NCBI GenBank assembly: GCA_015520535.1
Contig: WAPZ01000205.1
Span: forward strand, 1 to 13,579
Direction: 5' to 3'
Length of the DNA stretch: 13,579 nucleotides
Origin: Candidatus Heimdallarchaeota archaeon
GTDB taxonomy: Archaea; Asgardarchaeota; Heimdallarchaeia; Hodarchaeales; S146-22
Positions within the stretch are counted from its first letter, which is position 1, and the number at the start of each line of letters is the position of its first letter. The position numbers and the translations under genes were made by a program. Positions 7,797-13,536 of the stretch are shown here, piece after piece. The notes beneath the pieces are model-generated. The model searched no databases, was not told the DNA's origin, and worked only from the letters and a program-made list of their open reading frames with translations.

Positions 7797-8501
7797 GTGA
7801 GTTATTTTATTCTAATCAATTCCGTGTGCATATTTGCTATTGTTCAATCATATCGGTATTTTACGATTTATAAAGAGCGTGAAAACCTCCAAGAGATAAT
7901 TTCTTTAGGTTTTTTGCTGATAGCAGCATGGTTCACGGTTTCTGGTGATTTAGGTTTCGTTAAAGAACTAAATGGGATTTCTATCTATCTTATTAGCGAT
8001 ATTATCAGTCTTTTAGGTGTTATAGGATTTGTAATAACGTATTTAACTAATCTGGATTACATATATCGAATACCATCGCCTGTCTATCACATTTTGGGCT
8101 TTGATACCACGGGCGTATGCTTTTATAACAAAAAAGTAAAAACACGCGGCTTTGAACTAAAGCCACTTCAAGAAATCCTCCTAACTGGTGTATTAAGCGC
8201 CATAAGTTCGCTCTTTAAAGATGCGTTTCAAGAAAACATCTTTTTAGAACAACTACTTTCATCCAAATACACGATTTTATTGGAATTTAGTAAGACTGAT
8301 CGGTTTGCTTTTGCTATTATTGCGGCAAAGCCGACATGGTATGTCATGCAGTCCCTAAAACAACTGATGAAATATTTAGAAGCAACCAACAAAGTAAATA
8401 CGTTCCAATTACGCCCCGGGTTGGTTGATTTACATAAAGCTGAGGATATCATCTCTCCATTAATAGAAAAAGCATTTCCATATCTAGATCTAGTAGAATA
8501 A
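7797..8501 (+). CDS. C-terminal part of a 7TM/longin-like protein (in frame after the TAG)
   Basis: Called from GTG 7797 it has 234 residues, but coding continues upstream to 7653, so this start is only the first available one; it falls at the edge of a helix and has no ribosome binding site. Helices lie at about 2-21, 33-50 and 61-86 of this piece. A soluble domain follows (about 98-196): a strand with HILGFDTTGVCFYNK, a turn and a helix LQEILLTGVLSAISSLFKD, further strands YTILLEFS and FAFAIIAA, and a final helix. This order (short strand pair, helix with GxLSAI, strands, helix) resembles the longin/roadblock-type domains abundant in Asgard archaea, where they partner small GTPases. The assignment rests on pattern only. 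No catalytic residues are evident. The last residues (DIISPLIEKAFPYLDLVE) look like a small tail helix. Confidence 0.62.
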   Translation: MSYFILINSVCIFAIVQSYRYFTIYKERENLQEIISLGFLLIAAWFTVSGDLGFVKELNGISIYLISDIISLLGVIGFVITYLTNLDYIYRIPSPVYHILGFDTTGVCFYNKKVKTRGFELKPLQEILLTGVLSAISSLFKDAFQENIFLEQLLSSKYTILLEFSKTDRFAFAIIAAKPTWYVMQSLKQLMKYLEATNKVNTFQLRPGLVDLHKAEDIISPLIEKAFPYLDLVE

Positions 8502-8669
8502 CGACTAAATGCTTAACATAACCAATATTTCCATCCAAGAATGAAATTCCCTATTAAATACCGCAATTCAAAAGTTTTTTAATCTATAAATGCCCGTTTT
8601 TTATCAAAAATTGTTAAAATTCTTGATAACGTATAGTTTTCAAGGCAGTACGAATACCGTTTCCAGTTG

Positions 8670-8773
8670 AAGGATTTATAAACGTCTTTTTTTTTAGATG
8701 CATAGAGAGTATCGAAGATTTTGTCGCACCTTTTACTAATAACTCATCAAAGAAGATTAAAAAGACATAGGAG
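8670..8773 (+). promoter_or_regulatory. Promoter and ribosome binding site of rpl21e
   Basis: TTTATAAA at 8675-8682, preceded by purine-rich GAAGGA (BRE-like), is the clearest TATA box in the window. It predicts transcription start near 8705 and a leader of about 75 bases. GGAG at 8770-8773 lies 9 bases before the ATG at 8783. The rest of the 281-base gap after the longin-like gene is AT-rich with T-runs (near 8592 and at 8686-8695) and shows no small gene. Confidence 0.65.
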
Positions 8774-8782
8774 AACTTAAAA

Positions 8783-9079
8783 ATGGTTCGTACGTCAAAA
8801 GGAACGCGATTTCGTACTAGACGTGTGTTTCGAAAACACCCAAGGAAAAGAGGAATGGTACCACTTTCCCGTATACTGACGGAATACAAAGAAGGCGAAT
8901 ATGTGGATATCGTGGTAGAGCCCAGCGTCCATAAAGGAATGCCACACCGACGTTTCCATGGAAAAGTCGGCATAATAATGGGAAAACGGGGAAGAGCCTA
9001 TTTAGTCAAAGTGAGAGATCATAAACGCTATAAAACGCTGATTGTCTTCCCAGAACACCTCCGCAAACATAAATTCTAA
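8783..9079 (+). CDS. rpl21e: Large-subunit ribosomal protein L21e (eL21)
   Basis: A 98-residue, very basic protein of the large ribosomal subunit, found in archaea and eukaryotes only. The whole chain fits the family: N-terminal SKGTRFRTRRVFRKHPRKRG, central EYKEGEYVDIVVEPSVHKGMPHRRFHGK split by an SH3-like barrel pattern, then VGIIMGKRGRAYLVKVRDHKR and a basic end (HLRKHKF). Length is typical. The start is fixed by a good GGAG site and by MVRTSKGTR, a normal beginning. The gene just downstream is rpo4, a pairing well conserved in archaea, which supports both calls. A 199-base gap separates them. Confidence 0.97.
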   Translation: MVRTSKGTRFRTRRVFRKHPRKRGMVPLSRILTEYKEGEYVDIVVEPSVHKGMPHRRFHGKVGIIMGKRGRAYLVKVRDHKRYKTLIVFPEHLRKHKF

Positions 9080-9213
9080 CAACATTACAACTTTTTCTAT
9101 TTATTCCATACTTGTTCAATAAATCCACTATTCAGCCACTAACTATTCATACTGTCTTTCTAGCCGTCCTATCAATCTCTCTTTGCTCCTTTATCGTCTT
9201 TATTTCCTTTACC

Positions 9214-9269
9214 ATAATATAAGATGCCTTCCCGGTAATGTGATGTAATAAAATTTTAACAAATTGGAG
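9214..9269 (+). promoter_or_regulatory. Candidate promoter and ribosome binding site of rpo4
   Basis: ATAATATAAG at about 9214-9223 is TATA-like and would start transcription near 9245-9250. GGAG at 9266-9269 lies 9 bases before the ATG at 9279. This suggests that rpo4 can be transcribed separately from rpl21e despite the conserved pairing. Confidence 0.45.
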
Positions 9270-9278
9270 ATATTTTAA

Positions 9279-9623
9279 ATGAGTAGCATAAAAAAAGAGG
9301 TCATCGAAGAAAAAGAGGTGCCGATTGCCGAGGTTTACCGTATTTTAAGTGAACGAGCAAAAGATTCAGACCTCAACCAAATTTTAAGAACAGCATTACA
9401 ATATGCCATGGACTTTGGGAAAGATGGTATTTATTCTGAAGAACTCATTCAAGAATTCCAAAATAAGTTTAATCTTACGCGTTTTCAAGTAGTTGAAATC
9501 TTAAATATCAACCCAGTTGAAGTAGTTGACCTCAAACCTATACTCCCTGATAAATCGGAACAAGAATTGGCTGACATCCTTAATTTCTTCATCGAAAAAC
9601 GAAAAGAATTTGGATCAGAATAA
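9279..9623 (+). CDS. rpo4: DNA-directed RNA polymerase subunit Rpo4 (RpoF, Rpb4-like)
   Basis: A 114-residue, all-helical protein that pairs with Rpo7 to form the stalk of archaeal RNA polymerase. The order is typical: short N-terminal strand (EVIEEKEVPIAEVYRIL), helices through about residue 65, then the HRDC-like half LTRFQVVEILNINPVEVVDLKPIL, whose I-x-N-x-P followed by an acidic turn and LKPIL is characteristic. The chain ends in a helix (EQELADILNFFIEKRKEF). Identification rests on this pattern plus position right after rpl21e, the usual archaeal order. Start ATG 9279 has a clear GGAG site. The commonly following DUF655 and ksgA genes are not found here; a DUF92 gene follows after about 170 bases. 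Confidence 0.92.
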   Translation: MSSIKKEVIEEKEVPIAEVYRILSERAKDSDLNQILRTALQYAMDFGKDGIYSEELIQEFQNKFNLTRFQVVEILNINPVEVVDLKPILPDKSEQELADILNFFIEKRKEFGSE

Positions 9624-9792
9624 CGCAAGCAAATACAAAGTCTATATAGTTGTAACACCTAACAAGGGTTTTACTTCTTCTTTCTTTCCTTTTGTGTGTT
9701 TATTTAATCCAGTTAACTGGTTTCAATTCGGTTTAAACGAATTTTTATTGCTTCAATAAAGATAACATAATTTGAAGAAAGGCCATGGTTGG

Positions 9793-10713
9793 ATGAATCC
9801 CTTGACAATTGATATTCTTCAACAAAACTGGCTACTTCCACTTATGATAGACATTTTAGTCCATCTACCTGTTCTTTTGATCTCTTTAAAGAAAAAATTT
9901 TTACAACCAAAGGCCACATTTACCGCGGCATTAGTGGGTTTCACCCTTTTTTTAATCAACCCCTTAGCGTGGTTGTGCCTTATTGTTTTTTTCCTTACTG
10001 CCTCATCACTCAGCTTCGTGAAAAAATCTGAGAAAAAAAACTTTAAAGAGGTCTTCGAAAAAGGATCTACCCGTGATTCCGGTCAGGTGATTGCAAATAG
10101 TATTGGTGCCATTATTTTTTCCTTCCTTTATTTTATCTTCAATATCAACTTCACTGTTCTTGCAACGAATAATATTATTACGGCACCACTCTTTGTGGCA
10201 AGCATCGCCTATATAGCTGCGGTCAACGCCGACACCTTTGCCACTGAACTCGGAGTACTTTCAGAAAAACCGCCGCGGCTCATAACAAAGCCCTTTAAAA
10301 TCGTCCCCAAAGGAACATCTGGTGGTATTACCCTTTTAGGAACACTCGCCAGTCTTATAGGTTCTATTCTCATTGCCAGCACCTTTTTCATTTGGTCGCT
10401 CCTCTTTCCAACAATACACGACCCAACAACCAATTTTCTAATCGTATTCATTATCTCTGTCATCATAACATTAGCTGGACTCTTAGGTAGTCTTATTGAT
10501 AGTTTTCTGGGGGCAACTATCCAACAAATGTACTATTGTCCTACTTGTGATAAGGAAACAGAAAAAAAGTTTCATACCAAGTGCCAATCAGCGACTACTC
10601 CAACACGCGGGTGGAAACTCATCAATAATGATGCTGTCAACATCTTAGCGGGATTTGGAAGCTCTCTTTTTGGTATTTTTTTGGTCTCTCTTTTGCCGCC
10701 ACTCTTTTTATAA
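9793..10713 (+). CDS. DUF92 / TMEM19-family membrane protein
   Basis: About 306 residues with seven or so hydrophobic helices. Family landmarks, numbered from ATG 9793: RDSGQVIANS (94-103), NADTFATELG (145-154), the polar loop ITKPFKIVPKGTSGGIT, LIDSFLGATIQ (about 234-244), a CPTC...H...C cluster (Cys249, Cys252, His261, Cys264) that may hold zinc, and NND before the last helix. The family (PF01940) includes plant and cyanobacterial VTE6, a phytyl-phosphate kinase, so a role with isoprenoid phosphates is plausible for an archaeon with isoprenoid lipids; this is inference. TTG 9772 would add seven residues (KKGHGW); ATG 9793 is preferred, with AAAGG about ten bases upstream. The gene converges with the winged-helix gene across a 38-base T-rich gap. 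Confidence 0.9.
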   Translation: MNPLTIDILQQNWLLPLMIDILVHLPVLLISLKKKFLQPKATFTAALVGFTLFLINPLAWLCLIVFFLTASSLSFVKKSEKKNFKEVFEKGSTRDSGQVIANSIGAIIFSFLYFIFNINFTVLATNNIITAPLFVASIAYIAAVNADTFATELGVLSEKPPRLITKPFKIVPKGTSGGITLLGTLASLIGSILIASTFFIWSLLFPTIHDPTTNFLIVFIISVIITLAGLLGSLIDSFLGATIQQMYYCPTCDKETEKKFHTKCQSATTPTRGWKLINNDAVNILAGFGSSLFGIFLVSLLPPLFL

Positions 10714-10751
10714 AAACAAAAAATTTTCTCATTCCTTTTTCTTTCTGTCTA

Positions 10752-11231
10752 TTACTCCTTTATTTTTGGCAATTCTATCTCAGGTATCTCTTCAATTTTT
10801 TCTGGAACAATTCGATACTCATAATTTGCCCGACTCCCTCGTCGTTCCAGATAACCTTCATCCTCTAATCGTGACAAATACGTACTCACTGTAGATAAGT
10901 TGATCTTCTTATTCACATAGTGCTCATATAACTCTTGCACTTCACGAGAATTACACCACCCATGACGAACAGCAGCCTTAATGATATAAAGCACCCGATC
11001 CTTAATCGTTAAATTTTCCAGCTTTTCAACAAAACTTTCCACTGAAGAACTCTGACTCCCAACTCCTTGTCCTGATTTTGAATCACTTTTAGTATTCCCT
11101 TCTACTATTTCATTCATTACATGCTCTAATACTGAAACTATCTTAAGAAAATGCGTTGTAACCTCGCCTTCTAATGTTAACTTAATTTTACCCAATTCGT
11201 TTGTAATCTCTAACGTCTTAACTTTCTTCAC
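10752..11231 (-). CDS. Winged-helix DNA-binding protein next to the putative origin
   Basis: 159 residues. An N-terminal beta-beta-alpha unit (about 5-45, LEITNELGKIKLTLEGEV then a helix) is followed by a Ser/Gly-rich linker (46-63) and a winged helix-turn-helix (about 73-141). Its recognition helix is NLSTVSTYLSRLEDEGY (111-127) and its wing RRGSRANYEYR (130-140). The tail is acidic and Pro-rich. The fold argues for DNA binding; I do not recognise the family and it is not an Orc1/Cdc6 ATPase (no Walker motifs). The GTG start at 11231 has AGGCGGT about nine bases upstream. It reads away from the repeat-rich region at 11.28-11.9 kb, so its promoter lies inside that region, and it could bind the repeats there. 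That link is positional inference. Confidence 0.85.
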   Translation of the reverse strand: MKKVKTLEITNELGKIKLTLEGEVTTHFLKIVSVLEHVMNEIVEGNTKSDSKSGQGVGSQSSSVESFVEKLENLTIKDRVLYIIKAAVRHGWCNSREVQELYEHYVNKKINLSTVSTYLSRLEDEGYLERRGSRANYEYRIVPEKIEEIPEIELPKIKE

Positions 11232-11325
11232 TTTGATTTACCGCCTTTGTATCACGCCTTCCCCTGGAGCGTTGACTGTTCTGTAGTTTATCTGTTCACA
11301 GGTTTTTACTCATTCACATTCATTC

Positions 11326-11336
11326 ACTTACCCCCC
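11326..11336 (-). repeat. Left G-string element ACTTACCCCCC
   Basis: ACTTACCCCCC on the plus strand (GGGGGGTAAGT on minus) is repeated exactly at 11849-11859. The right copy is joined to an ORB-like dyad; the left copy is joined to AT-rich DNA and TTCACW hexamers instead. The two copies bracket the ORB boxes about 520 bases apart, in the same orientation. Confidence 0.6.
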
Positions 11337-11440
11337 TAATAAATTTAATCACATATTCCGATAATATCGCCTATTCAGAGCTTTATTTGAACAATTATTT
11401 TAATAAACAGAGGTTTTAATTTAAATAAAACAAATAGGTT
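11337..11440. other. AT-rich stretch, candidate DNA unwinding element
   Basis: About 100 bases almost free of GC clusters, containing runs such as TTTTAATTTAAATAAAACA and a small inverted repeat CGATA-A-TATCG at 11359-11369. It lies between the left G-string element and ORB box 1. Assignment as unwinding element is inference from position and composition. Confidence 0.4.
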
Positions 11441-11551
11441 TGAGTTTCCCCATTTTACCCAGTTTATCAAACCATATTTTCACATATTCACATTATTTAG
11501 AGTTTTTACGACACAAGCAACACGCTAAAAAAAGTATTAGTCGAATTATAA

Positions 11552-11574
11552 TTTTCCAGTGGAAGTCAAGGGGT
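11552..11574 (+). repeat. ORB box 1
   Basis: The core CCAGTGGAAGTCAAGGGGT is preceded by four T. The dyad TTCCA-G-TGGAA followed seven bases later by GGGGT matches the form of archaeal origin recognition boxes, in which Orc1/Cdc6 contacts both the dyad and the G-string. It is identical to box 2 at 22 of 23 positions; the only difference is the dyad centre. It is followed by TTTGTGAA, an inverted TTCACA. Confidence 0.82.
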
Positions 11575-11610
11575 TTGTGAAAGTTAAGTTTTCCCTTGTT
11601 TTCTTAATAA

Positions 11611-11628
11611 TTTCCCCCAATTTCACCG
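11611..11628 (-). repeat. Partial ORB-like G-string box
   Basis: On the minus strand CGGTGAAATTGGGGGAAA shares the 11-mer GAAATTGGGGG with the ORB-like box at 11853-11870. It lies between ORB boxes 1 and 2, in the opposite orientation. The dyad is degenerate, so this may be a weak site or chance. Confidence 0.4.
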
Positions 11629-11705
11629 TATTTTCTTTCTAATCCAATGTTCACATCGCTTCACATGTTAACAAGAAAAAAACAATCTCTCTTTATCTTC
11701 GGAGG

Positions 11706-11728
11706 TTTTCCAATGGAAGTCAAGGGGT
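11706..11728 (+). repeat. ORB box 2
   Basis: The core CCAATGGAAGTCAAGGGGT with four leading T repeats box 1 at 154 bases, in the same orientation. The single change (A for G) is exactly at the centre of the TTCCA/TGGAA dyad, so both half-sites are intact, which suggests selection on the dyad. A TTCACA hexamer follows at 11734. Confidence 0.82.
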
Positions 11729-11852
11729 ACCTTTTCACAGCGTAGTTAAGGGCTTTTCAATGCGTCATCGCGTCTTACCAAATGAATTATCATCATCAAT
11801 AGAAATAAGTTTCTGATCCCTTCCAATAACGCTCATTTACTTACGGGTACTT

Positions 11853-11870
11853 ACCCCCCAATTTCTACTG
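11853..11870 (-). repeat. ORB-like box 3, inverted
   Basis: On the minus strand CAGTAGAAATTGGGGGGT matches the last 18 bases of ORB box 1 at 13 positions without gaps, with C-A-G-T, G-A-A and GGGGT conserved. It points toward boxes 1 and 2, giving the converging arrangement common in archaeal origins. Confidence 0.55.
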
Positions 11871-12001
11871 CAAGAACGGTTCCTAGAAAGAAGTTCGTAT
11901 AAATAAAATAAATCACATGGTAAGACGAATGTACTTCTTCTTCAAGATTAAGTTCCAGTTCTTACAAACGGGTCGGTGGGTACTTGCATATTTAGAAAAC
12001 G

Positions 12002-12065
12002 TTTATATGCAGTCAAAGGAAGGCAGTAATAATGGAAATAAAACTGAAGTTCGGGTGTATGTAAA
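12002..12065 (+). promoter_or_regulatory. Cupin gene promoter and 10-codon upstream ORF
   Basis: TTTATATG at 12002-12009 is TATA-like and would start transcription near 12030. A Shine-Dalgarno-like AGGAAGG (about 12017-12023) lies nine bases before ATG 12032, which opens a 10-codon frame (MEIKLKFGCM, TAA at 12062-12064). The cupin ATG follows one base later and has no site of its own, so its translation may depend on the short frame. Confidence 0.4.
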
Positions 12066-12416
12066 ATGTGGGTGAAACATGCAGATGATGTGGATAAAAA
12101 AGCTGTAACAGACTATGGATCCACAAAAACGGATATTCAATGGTTAATAGATAAGAAAGAAGGTCTTCACTATGCTATGAGGCGTTTTACAATGAAGCCG
12201 GGTGGTAATATAGGTCTTCATCACCATCCTGAAGAGCATGAAATATACGTGCTTCAGGGAGAGGCTGAGGTCTTTAGTGACAAGGAAAAAAAGATAGTAA
12301 AGGCGGGTGATGTGATTTTTGTTCCGCCCAATGAACCGCATGGATATAAGAATATAGGTGCAGAAGATTTTGTATTTTTATGTATAATTCCGATTTTGGA
12401 GAAATTGGGGAGTTAG
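12066..12416 (+). CDS. Single-domain cupin protein
   Basis: A 116-residue beta-barrel protein. Cupin motif 1 is GLHHHPEEHEIYVLQGEAEV (about 55-74), with His57, His59, Glu63-equivalent and a later His as the usual metal ligands. Motif 2 is GDVIFVPPNEPHGYKN (about 81-96 onward), carrying the final His. The N-terminal half (WLIDKKEGLHYAMRRFTMKPGG) and the C-terminal LCIIP fit a small archaeal/bacterial cupin group of unknown substrate. It is intact and of normal length, likely metal-binding and cytosolic. It ends with TAG. The gene stands alone, convergent with the deoxyribosyltransferase-like gene across 41 bases; neither neighbour suggests a pathway. Confidence 0.88.
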   Translation: MWVKHADDVDKKAVTDYGSTKTDIQWLIDKKEGLHYAMRRFTMKPGGNIGLHHHPEEHEIYVLQGEAEVFSDKEKKIVKAGDVIFVPPNEPHGYKNIGAEDFVFLCIIPILEKLGS

Positions 12417-12457
12417 CCTGGATCACTACATTATTTAGTTTTCTTCATTTACTAGAT

Positions 12458-13480
12458 TTATTTTCCTTCTTCTTCATGGCTCATAAGGAGCCAGCTGTCG
12501 TCAATGGTTTTATAGCTATGATATCGGACATTTCCTTCATCGTCGATGGCGGTTACCATTTGGAGGCGAGTGGGGATAATACCGCTACCGATTTTGAAGA
12601 GTTGGTAGAGAACTGAACGTTTGGGGGTATATGGTGTGTTGTACCAGAAATATCGGCGTTGTTTTTCTTTAGGGTTTTCAAGTTCTTTTTCTAGCAGTTC
12701 TCTTTCTTCATCCTTGACTTTAATGTGGTCCGCAATACTTCCATGAAGTTGTTGGAGTTCTTTCATGTTTTCGACCCATTCCTTTACTTGCAGCCATTCA
12801 TCGTATTTTTTCTTCTCTGATGGGTCGGGTTTTGAGTCTTTGATAACAGTGTCAATCAGAGAATCGTAGAAGTTGTCGGCTTTGATGTCAAGTGCTTCCC
12901 AGCCAAAACCATCAAAGAAGTAATTTCCGCCAACTACCACACCGTACCATTGACTAGGAATGCCATGTGGATTTTCTTTCAAGCCATAATATTTGAGTGC
13001 TTCTTTGGCTTCGGGTGGTAATTGGGCAATTTCGGGAAAGAATTCGTATTTGACAGGTGGGCTGACTAGAAGTGTGGGTTTAAGTTGATTTCTTGCAATT
13101 ACGATTTCATGGACAGTTCCGACGCTGTAAATATTTGTAGGAACGAAGGCTATTAAGAAATCAGAAAGATCCGTCATTCTGCAGTCTATATGAACGGTTT
13201 CCCAAAAATCGGTTTCGAAGCGAGCTCGAGTTTCATCATTGGTCCAAAAATCCTTTTCATATTGTTTTTTTGAAGGAATGATTCCTTCATTGCCGTAATT
13301 TTTGAAGCCCTTAATTTTTGGTTTATTCCAAGGATCTAAAACCGTAATTCCCAGTGCTTTTAAAACTGGGGTTAAAATGGAGCGCCAGCCGTAAAATTTT
13401 TCGATGACTCGAGATCCAATAAAATCCATTGGTCCAGATAAATAAACGCGTGTTCCCTCCAATATGTTTGAAATCGCCAT
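12458..13480 (-). CDS. Nucleoside 2-deoxyribosyltransferase-like protein with long C-terminal extension
   Basis: 340 residues. The N-terminal half fits the NDT/DUF4406-type Rossmann-like fold: RVYLSGPMDF (11-20), GWRSILTPVLKALGITVLDPW (31-51), an acidic segment HIDCRMTDLSDFLIAF (97-112), and GTVHEIVIARN (121-131). Glu125 in GTxxE is the candidate nucleophile and Asp104/Asp107 are likely substrate contacts, by analogy with known NDTs that exchange bases on deoxynucleosides. LVSPPV (138-143) closes the core. Classic members have about 150-160 residues; residues 145-340 are extra, with a Lys/Glu-rich helical stretch (about 220-275) and a final aromatic-rich part. Substrate unknown. The ATG is preceded by AGAGGT at 7 bases. 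The gene may take part in nucleotide salvage or nucleotide-derived signalling; this is speculative. Confidence 0.85.
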   Translation of the reverse strand: MAISNILEGTRVYLSGPMDFIGSRVIEKFYGWRSILTPVLKALGITVLDPWNKPKIKGFKNYGNEGIIPSKKQYEKDFWTNDETRARFETDFWETVHIDCRMTDLSDFLIAFVPTNIYSVGTVHEIVIARNQLKPTLLVSPPVKYEFFPEIAQLPPEAKEALKYYGLKENPHGIPSQWYGVVVGGNYFFDGFGWEALDIKADNFYDSLIDTVIKDSKPDPSEKKKYDEWLQVKEWVENMKELQQLHGSIADHIKVKDEERELLEKELENPKEKQRRYFWYNTPYTPKRSVLYQLFKIGSGIIPTRLQMVTAIDDEGNVRYHSYKTIDDSWLLMSHEEEGK

Positions 13481-13536
13481 TTTGATAACCTCTTTTCGTT
13501 TTGTTTAACATATTATATGAATTATTACAGTTATTT

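Larger units (their letters stand above)
11290..11912. other. Putative chromosomal replication origin (oriC)
   Basis: Part of the 834-base gene-free interval 11232-12065. It contains two near-identical 23-bp boxes of ORB form in one orientation (11552, 11706), a diverged ORB-like box in the other orientation (11853), a partial one at 11611-11628, G6-string elements near both ends, eight TTCACA hexamers counting both strands, and AT-rich stretches (about 11337-11440 and 11890-11912) suited to unwinding. Archaeal origins are typically such intergenic ORB clusters, bound by Orc1/Cdc6. Against: no orc1/cdc6 gene in the window, whereas one usually lies adjacent. Confidence 0.72.

Noticed and set aside
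7365..8501. Two separate genes split at 7652/7797
   Set aside because: The two open stretches share one frame, and the DNA between them encodes a transmembrane helix with no start codon, so one interrupted gene explains it better.
9526..9759. 77-codon frame overlapping the 3' end of rpo4
   Set aside because: Its first half is out of frame inside rpo4 and the rest is low-complexity AT-rich sequence with no supporting start signal.
11647..11746. Short frame starting at ATG 11647, with an internal GGAGG plus ATG at 11713
   Set aside because: It overlaps ORB box 2, encodes only 32 (or 10) residues, and the repeat structure explains the conserved bases better than coding does.
11741..11830. Possible C/D box small RNA on the minus strand (TTGATGATGATAA)
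   Set aside because: A C-box-like sequence is present, but no D box (CTGA) follows downstream at a suitable distance.
11232..12065. CRISPR array or insertion sequence in the gene-free interval
   Set aside because: Repeats are too few, too short and irregularly spaced for CRISPR, and no transposase or terminal inverted repeats are visible.
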